DNA from: Botrytis cinerea B05.10
Taxonomy: Eukaryota > Ascomycota > Leotiomycetes > Helotiales > Sclerotiniaceae
Length of the DNA stretch: 64,000 nucleotides
Assembly (NCBI RefSeq): GCF_000143535.2
Contig: NC_037312.1
Location: forward strand, 1,550,001-1,614,000
Direction: 5' to 3'
In this document: piece by piece, positions 1-11,826 of the stretch
Layout of the letters: the number at the start of each line of letters is the position of its first letter
How positions within the stretch are numbered: position 1 is the first letter of the stretch
Notes under the pieces: generated by a model
Databases searched by the model: none
Told to the model about the DNA's origin: nothing
What the model saw: only the letters and a program-made list of their open reading frames with translations
Translations under genes and position numbers: made by a program

Positions 1-534
1 AGAAAGAAGAAAAAGAACAGTTCTTGCGGAATGGGATGCAAGCTGAAGATATAAGTTGAGATGATCTGGAAAGAAAATAGACGTAGTACAGATATCAAGG
101 TATCTAACAATGCATAAGGCTTCTCGGATGAAAAGGAGGAACTTTCTCTTACCCAAAGATGTCACCAGTGCGTGCTTGCTAAGGCAGTGAAATATACTCA
201 AGTAAGGACAGCAATATTCATATAGTAATTATAGAATGTTTTCAGTTATAGCCTAAAAAGCTAGCATAATTTGTATTAAAGAGTGGTGAATATGCTGAAG
301 CAAGACCGTCTTAGTCTCCATTACTATACCGAGCTGAGTTATCCTACCGCAATTAAAAATTGACCCTTCCAGGGCATGATAATAAAATTTCTTTTTGTAA
401 CTTAAGGATTATATCCATCGTCAAATCAGAAATCCACCCATCCGGAGATCAGTAAACTCTTGGTACCCTTGAGCAACAACCAGCCAAATGTAATGGTATA
501 AAGGGAATTGAACTGAAAGAGAAATTGACGAATT
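1..534. other. Window edge, no gene recognised
   Basis: AT-rich sequence 3' of the CCCH gene. I see no open frame with recognisable protein character and no repeat; part of it is presumably the 3' untranslated region of the minus-strand gene that ends at 535. Confidence 0.5.
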
Positions 535-2195
535 TTAATATCGTTCAACGTACTCCTTTTTGGGATGCTTGATAACAGTTCCTGGGGGGTGATCTTCCTT
601 GTAGAACTTGCAAGCAAATGCCATACATGTAGGTTCCTTAGGCCCAACGCTCGGAATCACCACACTTGGGCAATGATGTCCATAGATGCATTCCTCATTA
701 TCGCAATCTTGGCCATTGACACAAGGATTTTGACGTGTTAAATAAGCAATGGCTTTTATTTCCTCCTCTGTAGCTTTATGATCGTGCTCAAAGCAACATT
801 CATCGCCTTTAGAGCAAGGCCCTCGTAGATAATGGTTGTTACATAATTTATTCGTATTTGTACGTCGTTTAACCGCTTCCAATACATCTTTCTTGACATG
901 TATTGGGGGATCCAGTCCTCTAGGCCCCGGAACCCAGCCCAGTCGAGCAAAAACATTACTTGTAACATCTGGTTTCTTGGCTGCCGTTGAAGTGGTTTTG
1001 CCTAAAGCGGGAGATGCTACAGTGGTAGGTGGTGTGGGTGGAGGAATCGACGTGACACCTGCCCAGGTTGATGGAACAGACGCTGGACTGAATTCTGTTG
1101 TTCGATCTATCAATTTTTGAGAGCGGAATATATGTTCAAATTTGAGAGTTCGGAGGCCAACGGCAGAAAGCTCGCGGACTATTGGAGGTCCTTCCATTAT
1201 TGTAATTCTGTTTCGATCGTCCTGCGTAATTACTTCGTCGAGGAATGGTGCGTACCCGCTATCAAATGATATACCAAGTAATAGCTGTTTGCAATTCCAA
1301 TTTCTTAAATGCCATCTAATACATTCTTGTAGAAGTTAGTACAATGATCCCCCGCCCCGAATTGACTGTAAATCGTGGTAAGGCTATACGAACCTTTAAT
1401 TTTTGAATCTGCCCTTTCTTTTCCATGGCCAACATCTATAAAGTCGAAATGTGCTTTTCCTTGGGTGAATCCTAAAGTAAATTCTTTAAATTTTTCGAGG
1501 CTTTCAAGTGTCCCATCTCTCATCAAGGCTTTCGATAATCCGGTGTAATTTCCACAGACTTTTGCCATGATTTCAATCTCCTCAGTCTGAGGTCCACTAC
1601 ATTGTTCGAGTATTGACGCCCTGAGAAGATTGGCTGCCTTTTTGCCTCCTTCGAGCCCTTGATTTATGAGATCTTGATTGAACTATGTAACTCTTATCAG
1701 CGATGGTTCGGACGAGATATGGGGATGTGCAACGAACAATCATGCCATCGGCATCAACCAGCGCTATTATGTATGGGTTTCGATTCTGTTTTCGCAACGC
1801 ATCAGTAAATGGAGCAGGCTGTCATCAAACCCATTCCATCGTACCTGCAGAATATTATTTTCGTTGATAGCTCGTTCTAAATGCTGGCGGGTCAGATTGC
1901 AATGTATTTGCAATTCTCTTCTCGAATTTCTCGAATCGTCCAGGTCCAGATGTGCCTCGTTCAATTCTTTTTTAAGACGCTCATTTTCATGTCGCAGACC
2001 GTTTTCGACCGTCTCGACGTACATCAAAAGATCCTGATGACGATTGAAGTTAGCATAGACAATTAGATTTCGGCATAGCAATCAAATCATGGCATCGACG
2101 ACGAACCAACGCACCTTAATTAACTCATCGCCGGCTTCTCTTTGCTCTGTTAACAGCTGGAAACGACGAACAAAGGCATCCATCATGGTCGCCAT
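535..2195 (-). CDS. Tandem CCCH zinc-finger protein, five exons
   Basis: Spliced exons are 2195-2115, 2033-1845, 1785-1738, 1682-1394 and 1325-535 (465 residues). All four introns (55-81 bp) have GT..AG ends, and joining them keeps a single frame. The N-terminus MATMMDAFVRRF starts a coiled-coil-like segment rich in E, K, L and R (exon 2). It is followed by the motif PYIIALVDADG and a Gly/Lys-rich stretch, the layout of the N-terminal domain found in many fungal CCCH proteins. The C-terminal part carries two CCCH fingers: C-X8-C-X5-C-X3-H (CNNHYLRGPC...) and C-X5-C-X4-C-X3-H (CVNGQDC...). Between them and the N-terminal domain lies a low-complexity Pro/Thr/Val linker. CCCH fingers usually bind RNA, so a post-transcriptional role is likely but inferred. 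The exon 3/4 junction uses a GTTCGT donor. No neighbour within 9 kb on the right suggests a partner. Confidence 0.87.
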
Positions 2196-3561
2196 GATGA
2201 ATTTATGAACTATTAATATTGCTAGATGAAGATTAAAATATTCAGACTCAGATCGATGCGACGTTGAGCATAAGTATTATTGAATTTAATATCGAATTAA
2301 CATTTAATTGATCGCGTACGAAACTTTTTTTTGGTAAGTATCAGCGCTGGAGACGCGACAGACAGTGGGGAGTGGGGAGATTGACGCTAGGGCTGTATGT
2401 ACTCCGTACTTTCCGTCTCGATTATTAGTGTGTTACTTGAATCGTTGCGTGGCCATGGGTGACAGAGAAAGTGGGAATACCTTCAAATTTCTGCAGAAAA
2501 TATCCTCGATGTGATATTGATGCTTCTTCTGCTACATATTTGGAGAAAGAGAAGGAATGGGCGATGGTTTGGTTGTATGTTCAAATGTCCTACTTCTTTG
2601 CCCTCAAAAATAGTGAGAAAGTTTTCTCTCTTGAAAAAGGAGGTGGCATGCCATTGGAAGCCTGTATGTAGTATTAGTCGGGTCCCTACCTGTCTTTTGA
2701 GATTTGTTTGTCCGACCAAAACAACAGTCTCTCGTCGCCCTTTTGACCCAATGACTGTACATTTTGCTTGTTGTTCTCGGGATTGTGCAGTCATCCACTC
2801 TGAAGCTTGATTCATCTGATTGGCGGGGGATACTACGTTGATATTTGGTGCTAGAGAGGGGTTCACTACAGCATTGTATCCAAGGCCTATACTGATGCCG
2901 ACCGCGTGTCTGACAAGCAAAACTGAGCATTCATCGTTAGCAAGTAGATAAAAGGGACAGATCAGACCTAATATCTTGACTCTAAGTACTAATTGTTTGT
3001 TCATTAGATATACATCCTATCTAAAGCTCGAGCTTACAGACAAAGCAGGGCATGTTTGGTCATTAATCCCTTTGTTTGGATGGGATAAATCACAAACGGG
3101 GTTTCGTCAGTAGATTTCACCATCGTGTTTTCCTCAGTGGCTATCTACTCCCTCACCGGGGGTAAAAGCTTGACTCATTAGTATACTACAACTGTTCTAT
3201 TCGCTCGATCGAAACACCACGAGGAAAAGGCCTGCCTTATATTTGAGTCAGAACATTAGATGAAGAAGTGAAAGCGTGATAAGCACTCGAGCGCACACCG
3301 AATTATCGCAACGTATCCTCTTCGAAGTTTCGGACCACAACGAAAACCCGTCCGGATTTATGAGACTCATATCTTTGATAAAGCATAGGTTGAAGTAATA
3401 TCTAAATTGTATCGAGAGTTAACATATAAACGTTACACAAAGCCGGTTACACACAATTCCTTCCACCGCACACATTTTCAAGGACCGGTAGTTTACACAA
3501 CCCCACTCAATCAACTCTACCCACAACCCAGCATCCCATATTCGAAATCCACCCATCAATT

Positions 3562-3577
3562 CCCCCCCCCCCCCCCC
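3562..3577. repeat. Poly-C homopolymer (16 C)
   Basis: An uninterrupted run of 16 cytosines lies in a plus-strand A/C-rich, G-poor segment. Homopolymers of this length are prone to slippage and to assembly error, so the exact count may be unreliable. Confidence 0.9.
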
Positions 3578-4018
3578 ATCCCAATTCCCAAAACAAAAAT
3601 ATACGAACCAACCAAAACATCAGATATCAGGATATGCTCCTCATACAAGCCAACCTGATTTTCCCCCAAACAGTGTTCTTCACACGCCTCGCGCGCCCCA
3701 TTCATCTAAGCGAAACCCCTCTCTTCCCCCTATCTATCTTGTGTGACGCTAACAAGATAGCACCCCTAAACGCCTGCCATAATGCCATTGCTTCTTTTGG
3801 TGCTTAACTTGAAAATAGTTACATATTTATGTGAGGGGATGCTCTTGATCACTTGAAGATACTTGTATTGATACGTGAACGTCACAAAGAGACATAACAT
3901 AGCCGTTAGGGAAATCAATACGAAGCCCATCCATTTCACAAAGCGCCCTCCCTCAACATATCACGAATTCGGCGAACGTGCTGGATTCGGGATGTAGAAC
4001 TGAAAAAGGAAATCTGCG

Positions 4019-4204
4019 ATGGCGAATATTCTATTTCTATTGTTCATCATATTCTGTCTTGGAGGTCAAAGTGTACATCACCCACCAGTGATAGAAAAAT
4101 ATCTTTTTGATACCTTTTGGACAGGGAAGTCAATGAATGCGATAGGGGGATGTGATTATTGTGGTCGCCTAAATGAACTAACTTGTTGGTGTTTTCCGAG
4201 ATGA
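4019..4204 (+). CDS. Possible small secreted cysteine-containing protein
   Basis: A 61-residue open frame begins MANILFLLFIIFCLGGQS, a hydrophobic stretch of about 15 residues with a plausible signal-peptidase site after GGQS. The short mature part has cysteines clustered at the end (CDYCG ... CWCF), giving four cysteines in about 43 residues. Start context is tgcgATGG. This is the profile used to nominate small secreted effector candidates in plant-associated fungi. However, a single 61-codon frame in 9.6 kb of non-coding DNA can arise by chance, no intron is visible, and I recognise no homologue. Treat it as a candidate only. Confidence 0.22.
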   Translation: MANILFLLFIIFCLGGQSVHHPPVIEKYLFDTFWTGKSMNAIGGCDYCGRLNELTCWCFPR

Positions 4205-7200
4205 AAGACACGAGCTAGGAATATGGATCCGTGCCCGATATTCTCGGCGTTCGAGGGGCTGTTAGAACGGAATGGCTTACCAGGGTATGGAAAAACGGGA
4301 TCACATCTTGATAGAGATTGTGCTAGCAGCTGAAAGTAATCGCAGCGGCAACTTTGTAGGGATCAGTATCTCGACATGTGATATTATTTACTCCGGTCAC
4401 TTGCAAAACATGGGTCCCAAAGAAGGGTGATGAGATCATGGGAAGGGATTGGTAGCATTCTGTGATATGGACGAGATTTATAAAATTCTTTGATGCGAAG
4501 TGTATCACAGATAACCGTTTTATTGCCTGCTTCGGCATGAAATCCATGGATAAGATATTAATGTTATGAATATTGATAGCACAAGGCATCAAAGGAAACG
4601 CCTATACTCTTAGTAGATCCCGAGTTTTTCAAGTATTTGAGGGGATAATTCGGCACTTCTCGAAGAACTCTTCATCTTCCATCGTACACCTTTTACCAAT
4701 TTAGTAGCTAGTGGATCAGAGATAAAATTCTGTCAAGTAGTCTAGCTATGTTCACAGGCCCTCTTGCGGATATGAACATCTATTACCTCCAAGACTATTT
4801 CCAAAGCTCACCCCCATGCCATGACAGTCAAGTTCTTACTAGATCATGCATGGTGACCTGAAATATAACTGGTGGCAAGAATCTGGTACAACTCCACTCA
4901 CTATCACAGAGGGGCAAAGGTCTATGATCAGTTAGTATACCTGAAAGACATAACCCATAGATGTTGTGCTTGCACTGTCATTGGTACTTGTGGTAGTCAT
5001 GCTGACAGTGCCAACTTCGAAATCCAGCCGCACGCGGACCAAATGTTGAAATCACTGTCTTCCTGTTAATGACACATTCTACTTTCGCATGCAGATTAGC
5101 CGTATAAATGGCGAATTACAGCACGGAGCTTGTATACTGTAGTACGGTAGTAAAATAATAGTCCTCTTTGTGGATTTCGCAGCACCGACAGAAGATTTGG
5201 TGTTCTCGATTGGGTAGTGGAAGCTGGAAGTCTGAAGGGAACAGAGTTTTCATTGAATGAGAGAACGATGATGTAACTTAGGATACGAATTGGGAGTCGA
5301 GAGCTGCAATGATGCAGATAAGACAAGACCATTTCGCAATCCCTGGTCTCCGCTCTGTTGATGTACAACTCCGTGTTCGATGCAAGTGCACTCGGCAGAC
5401 TCTTGTTTAGCTAATGAATATCTTCAATTGATGTCACTATGTGAATTTCTTGTGAAGATGCAGCTAGACCTCTCGGGATTTCCGGCATAGTCCCAAATGT
5501 TATTGGAAGGTCGATCGTCGGATAAAACCCATTCCTCCATACTGTCATGGCAGTAAACTAAACTATCATATTTACATTGGTGATCTTTGGAGATACTTCT
5601 GCATGCGTTAAATCAAACAGATGGAAGGAGAGTGAATAGGAAGATGAATACCTTGAAGATATACGGTTATTGAAGCAAGCGACCTATCAGGTTGCATTGC
5701 CAACAACTGCATCAGAGTCTAGAACATGCAAGTCTTTTTTTTTTGGTGTTGTTTGGTCGATTTACGCCAATGATGAGGTTCTGGTATATGAAGTGGTTTA
5801 ATCGAATAAAAAATTGCCGCTATTGTCGAGAGTAATTTTATCGAGATTTTCCGTGTAGTTCACATCGAGATCGACACTGCATGAGAACTTTTGATGAGAG
5901 TGCTGGGCGCGGAAGGAGTTATGTGTTTTTGTTCATCCCAAAGTATTGATTCAAGTGCAGGAGAAGTATATCAAAGGCGATCTCGCAAGGTTTGAGCATC
6001 GAGACAAAGACATCTTTCTCAATTGAGTGAATAGAGTTCTCTTCAAAGTTTTGGGCAGTTTGATATTATTTTGAGATGAGTTTCCATGGATCAAAGCTGT
6101 TCGATGACTGAAGAAGTTGAAGATTAGGGAATATCAAGAATATAAGTAAAGTTACGGTCAATCCCACTTTAGATGCTAGCAGTATAATAATAATTGCAAG
6201 AAACACACGCCTGGTGATGAAAGCAATTAAGCTTGGTTTGTACTCGAGCTACAATCTACTACAGCCATCGTACTTTCGTATCTGTCACCCCAACAACACT
6301 TTTAAACAGGAGTTGCCTCGATTGAAATTCGAACTATTTTGCTATTAAAGTAATGGCAAGTGTAAGAACTTGAGTTCATCTTTCCATAACGGAGACTTCA
6401 ATTGCATAATGTAGCCTAATAGCCGGAATCGAGATTCACAACAAAAAAACGCATTATTGATGGCCTTGACGGTCCATCGACAGCATTTCGATGTCACCGC
6501 ACAACATCCAATGGCTCATCGGATACAAGCTTATTTCTGGATCCGGATACCAAGAAAAGATGTCTCTTCAGGGCAAAGATTTATTAACTGAGGCGTGCGC
6601 TGTTCCCAACGTTCCACCCGCTTGGAGATTGATATCCTGCATCAAATGCTTCCGATTTAGCAAGAAACCCTCCGATCGTTTCAAATCCAATCAGGTCGAT
6701 GGGAATATCGACTCTTGGATCTTGATTGGATCATGATGATGGAGCTTGGCGGGACAGTTGCCTATTGTATCTAGTGTGCTATCACAAGATGCGAATTCAT
6801 GCATCTTCGGGAGCCGCAGTCGGTAGGCCCGCGACTTCGGCGGGACATAGACCGTAGATCTAACGTGTATATTTTGAGTTATGAGTTACATGTCGGCGAT
6901 GCAAGTTGACCAGTCCAAAATATTCGGTAGATATAATATGTCAGCCTAAATCAAGAACCTGTAGGTTATCTTCCATTAAAATGGGCTACATTTCCGAAAT
7001 ATGACCGTTTTGTTGCTTGACTTAAAGAGTTTGAAATATAGGCCAGGTTCTACAAATTTCAAAAAGTCAGCATCATCTTTCCACTCCTTTGTATTTTCAT
7101 TGGTAGACGTGTGAATTGTAACCTTCTTGTGCTACACACAACTACTACCGAAGTAACTTCAGGTAGCATTAAATTGCTCGGGGCGCTTGAAGCGAGCGAG

Positions 7201-8322
7201 GATTATTCGTTTCCACTACATTGGCACTCCATAGAACTCCGGAAGAGCGGGGGCGTTCTGCATATGCTACCCCCAAGGTCAGTAATTCTAAAAGTCAGTA
7301 ATCTTAGAAATAGGTGACTGCATTCCATACCTTATTATCGTTGAATGCAGGGACTTACAGGTCCGCAGGTTTTCATTTCCTCGTGTCGGAGGGAACTTGT
7401 CAAGAAAAAACCCCGCTGGAATCATGCTGCTAGATGTGGATGAAGAAAATTGTGGAGAAGGTTCTGCTTCAAGGATGGGATAGTACGCACAAGGATTTTG
7501 ACAGTGTTCCAGAATTCCCTAGGGGCTTACCCTCTTTCTAACCTAGTTCATGCACGTCGACCACTGCGCCGAAATCTCAAACAAAAAAAAAACATTCCCA
7601 TTTTACCAGTGTGGAAGTTACGAACACAATATTATGGCCAACTTCTAAACAATGTAATTATTTGGAGCATTGGCATTTCATGCATGATTTAGACTTCATA
7701 ATTCATCATGAAGATTTCGTCATTTGTATCTCCCAAGACCAAAGTCCTCAAAGATGGTTGCAAATCTCCCACCGGCAGTCGAAAGCTAGATACAGAAATA
7801 GATAATAGCCACAAGACCCATTACACTAGACTCCTTTTTAAATGAAAACATAGCGACGCCGAAAGTTGCATACCTGGTGGAAGGTTACACGAGGAAAACA
7901 TCAGGGTCCAATTTCGAGTTCTAGTTCCCCACACTGTGCGCCACGCCGATGATGACAGCAATTAGACTAGAGATCCCAAACCCGGTGTGAGAACCGAAAT
8001 ATGTTGTGGTACATATTAATTGCTTCCGAGGTAGCGAGAGGTTGCGCGGCCCTGGAAATTTGCGCCGTTAGATCTCAAATCGAAAGTCATAAGCACTTGT
8101 GTGACATGAATGGCTGAAGTGGACAAGGAAATCTAGTGCGTGGAATTGATAGCTGCAGTGGATAGTCACACTCGTCCAGATACAGCATAAAGATTCCCGA
8201 CTAAACACAAAATCGGTATTTACTTACAAACTTGATCAGCCTACCCATCATAGTACTATCCTAAAATGGTGAGCCTTGAAGCTTTATGAAATGTCATCGT
8301 GAGAATCACTTACAGATAACCT

Positions 8323-8496
8323 TCAAGGAAAGAGCTCTAACTTGCTATCGGTATTTCTGTGCAATCGACAAGAGCCTAATGGCACCAATTCTGATGTTGA
8401 CATCACACAAAAGGGCTTCTTGTCACAATTCGTGACCACTTGAGTCCCGGTGGGCTTAGAGCATTTCCAGCACTTTTCGATGTAAGTATGGCACAT
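8323..8496 (-). CDS. Possible small cysteine-rich ORF
   Basis: This 57-residue frame starts MCHTYIEKCWKC and has seven cysteines, including CWKC and further Cys about 14 and 20 residues on. Short fungal proteins beginning with a Met-Cys-x-x-Tyr and a C-x2-C pair are common in Pezizomycotina, which is why I list it. A plausible intron acceptor (a CTGATAAC-type branch followed by TCAG) lies just upstream of the start, and a GTAAGT donor lies shortly after the stop, so it may sit in a spliced transcript. The open frame also extends 59 codons upstream. No function can be assigned and chance is a real alternative. Confidence 0.25.
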   Translation of the reverse strand: MCHTYIEKCWKCSKPTGTQVVTNCDKKPFCVMSTSELVPLGSCRLHRNTDSKLELFP

Positions 8497-11400
8497 TTTG
8501 CGAAAGGCTGACGAGCAAGTTATCAGTGTGGAGGTTGGAAGATAGTTGGTTTCAAACTTCGCCAAAGAGTCTGCGGATGAGAGATGTATGAATAAAGTCC
8601 TTAGAAGAATGATGAGGAGATCTATGGCTAGAGACTTCTGGCGAATGAAGAAGATATGAGGGCATGCTTTCACTAAGCTTCTCTATCCTTCTTATAGATG
8701 AAATAATGAGTCTGCCAAGAGCCAACTATCTCCTCAAAGACCTTTCACAGTCAATGTAACTCTGTCTTGCGAGGGTGGAATGGTTTTCCCGACCCATTAC
8801 ACATGCTTTGGCTGTGCGAGGAAGAAACTGATATCAGCAATTCCAACAACGTCTTTCAGGGATGCCAGTGAAGTTGACAGGGAAAACAGAACGATTTTCT
8901 GGTGGATGAATACTCTTAAGAGTGTGGTGGTTGGATGCAATGCAAAGGCTACAGAAGTTGATAAATCCACATGCAAGAACCCTAGATTTTGGGGGATCTT
9001 TAACCTCTGTTAGCATCTTCTCACCCAGTCGTCAATTGCATGTGGAAGTGTCTCTTAAGGACCACTGCATATTGGAGCAATTGACTTCAGTCTCCAGTTG
9101 TAGTGGCGATATTTTAGACTATCGTTTCCTTCCGTTCGAGCATGCATTGCCCCATGAATATGTTACTGGCCTTGGTAGGTTTACCAAGTATGCAGGGAAT
9201 TCTCTTTGGGTTCATACGGGAAGAGCGCAGTGTAGTCAGATAATGCACAGTCTTTCTAACCACATGGTGCAGCAGTAAGCCGTGTTCAGCTCGGTTGGCC
9301 AATGGTACTTAATTGTCAAATTTAATCGCGTGTAATTTTGCATGAAGGTTTTCGAATAACCCCGCATAAGCAAGCCGAAATATCTTGGGAAAGAGTACAT
9401 ACGTGAAATTTCACCTCATAAAACATTTAAGTCTTGCAACATCTGCGCTTTTGATGGTAGTGATGAAAATGCACAACGTATCACATCTTTTACTCCAGAA
9501 TTGACCTAGTAAGTTTCTAGCATGCAGAGGGCGCGGAGATGAATATGTAGCTAGCCAAAATAGAAGCTGCAGTCAATTGTCGCTTGATTGACAAGTAAGA
9601 AAACTTTAATGGTTTTAGGAACTATCCCAACCAAATTTCTGCTTGCTGCATAGTTATGATAGTTGACAAGATGGTAAGGAAAAGTAGTCCCTTGGTACTG
9701 GTTAGTAGTAATACTTGCAGGGTATCTTACTACCGAGTTTGGGGACCCTGACATCGGATGATGCCTAGGTAGGCAGGGCAACGAAATATGATGCGCTGGC
9801 TTTATTGTTGGTCCAGGACTTTTGTCATATTAATCTAACAAACGCAACAAATTTTGTTTGTTTTTTGCTCGCAATAATCGGCAAGATAGAAGAAATCTGT
9901 TTTTTGTATATATTGGCAGTTCTCACTCTCGTCCCGAATCAATACGAGCGATATCATATATGACTCCTCTTCCATTGATAGCCGAGCCGACCCAATAAAG
10001 GCTTGCCGGAATGAAGGAGAGATACAATCCCTATTCGGCTCAACCTCAACATGCACCCTTTCCGTTCTCTCGCGGTCTGGTCTGACTGTACCTCCGTACC
10101 GACTAAGACGAGTATGTTGGAGCCCGGAATTGTGCCGTAGGAATATCACCAGAAAAGAGTTCGCGTGCTGTTAAGTCCGAAGTTTTGATTGGGCACATTC
10201 TACACTCCCCGTGGGAATTGCTTCATTGGTTGCATTTTCTATCATATATGATACGGTTTGAGGTCTTTCTCCCGATTAATAGTTCGTACGTAGATCAGCC
10301 ACAAAAAGCTTTGATGGCTATTTCAGCTCTCTATCTTGGCCTCGGAGGCGTCTATCAAGTGGCGGAGGCTTTTCTCATTTATTGGATTATTGGCAGAAGT
10401 AAGCGCGACTAGCTGCTGTGTCATAATCAAACTTGATTGGTCGCATGAAGTATTGTGAACAACTACTTGGCCAATCATCACATGCTTTCTGGAACATCCG
10501 CACGAACAAAGCATTTTGTTGAGATAACGCACATCGTTCGAGGGCTCGACGGTCTCAATTGAACAATCAATCGAGACTTTCCAAGGTCGATTGGACCCGC
10601 GAGTGAGGCCTGATAGATCTCAATCTCGCGAATCAGCACGATGGTTAACACCAGAAGCCCTCATTATGTTGAGCATTCCAGACACCGTCGTCTCATTCTT
10701 CGCGAAAAACTCAACCTCGTAATAGGCACATAAATGGCTTATTACAAACGGTTTGGAGAATGCGCGATCGTAGATCTGCACCCAGGGAGGCAACCTTGTG
10801 TAAATCACTGGATTTATACCAAGGATTTCACAGCTCTTCAGTTCACTTTAGGTGTGATGTGGAAGGAGGACCTGCATAATTCTTTGCTTTCTGGCAATGG
10901 ATCCCTGTTGTATTAGACCAATTTGCATATGTACGAAATAGTGAGACCAAGCCCACAACTACCTCTCCTGATCTTTCACCAATAGATTATCATCCGTGTC
11001 TTGTGAAAACCCCACAATCCACAATTTGACAGACTAGTGTTGATCCAACCTACTCGAGGACTTCTTCGCCATCATTTGACATGTATTATTTCGGCTTTCG
11101 TGAGGCGAGGGCCATTAAAGAGGGAGAACTAACCCCCCCTCAAGGGATCTTGAAGCTATTCTGCAAGGTACCACACGATTAACACTGAACAATAGCTCGT
11201 CTCAGAAGTTCTACTTGTACTATACTGTTTTTTCATCCTTCTCCGGAAGTCGAACACACTCCTTAATCCCCTTGCTGTAATTTACAGAATCGGCAGATAT
11301 CTAGTGAGTTTTCCTTGGTGCAACGGCGCGTTCCTGAACAGTACTAATCTCTCAATTAGCGAGATCCAGCGTTCGATTCTTAGAAAGGGTATAACTGATC

Positions 11401-11730
11401 CCAATTTGATCTTGAAATACACGAGCCTTGCGTGTGCCGCACTACAGTCTTTAACAGTACGCGACTCAAAACGCGACTTAAATCTGTCTTGACAAGTGCA
11501 ATAGTCTGTAAGTTCTGCCTAGCAATATCCCTTCTGGAGTGGCCATATTGGTAATGATGCCGGTTTTCACGGCGTCAATGGTATAGACATTCATAACTAT
11601 ATTCATAAATGAGAGCAAGAATCTCCCTGGACAACTCCAAATTCACTGAAGCTCATTGACTCACTGAATAGACATAGCGTTTTCAACCTTTCTCAAGGAT
11701 ACATACAAAGTGCAGAGCACCTATAATATC

Positions 11731-11790
11731 GTAAGTTCTTGATGTGAAAAACTACAGCATATCCCATATTAACTGCTCAGCACTATCTAG
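11731..11790 (+). other. Candidate 5' UTR intron of the C2H2 gene
   Basis: A GTAAGT donor and a CTATCTAG acceptor 60 bases apart, with TTAACTGC as a possible branch site, lie immediately before the coding frame. No in-frame ATG is available upstream, so if used this intron lies in the untranslated leader. Confidence 0.4.
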
Positions 11791-11826
11791 TCTTTGCTTC
11801 AAAATTACAGTTATCTAACCCCCCAC

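Larger units (their letters stand above)
2196..11826. other. 9.6-kb gene-poor region upstream of the C2H2 regulator
   Basis: No gene with recognisable family features is visible on either strand. Frames are short and mutually overlapping. It holds a 16-base C tract (3562-3577) inside an A/C-rich, G-poor stretch at about 3410-3730, two weak small ORFs (4019-4204 plus, 8323-8496 minus), and near its right end the probable leader of the C2H2 gene, including a candidate 5' UTR intron at 11731-11790. A region this long just upstream of a transcription factor suggests a complex promoter, long leader or non-coding transcripts; this is inference. Confidence 0.55.

Noticed and set aside
2483..3004. 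173-codon minus-strand open frame
   Set aside because: No family motif, overlapped by two other open frames of similar quality on both strands, and no splice context; judged to be chance in non-coding DNA.
9835..10149. 104-codon minus-strand frame
   Set aside because: Mixed composition without motifs; chance is the simplest reading in this gene-poor region.
10185..10412. 75-codon plus-strand frame with one hydrophobic segment
   Set aside because: Starts at TTG; from the first ATG only 54 residues remain and nothing else supports a gene.
11310..11395. tRNA gene
   Set aside because: A-box and B-box resemblances exist but T-stem pairing fails, so it was not annotated as a tRNA.
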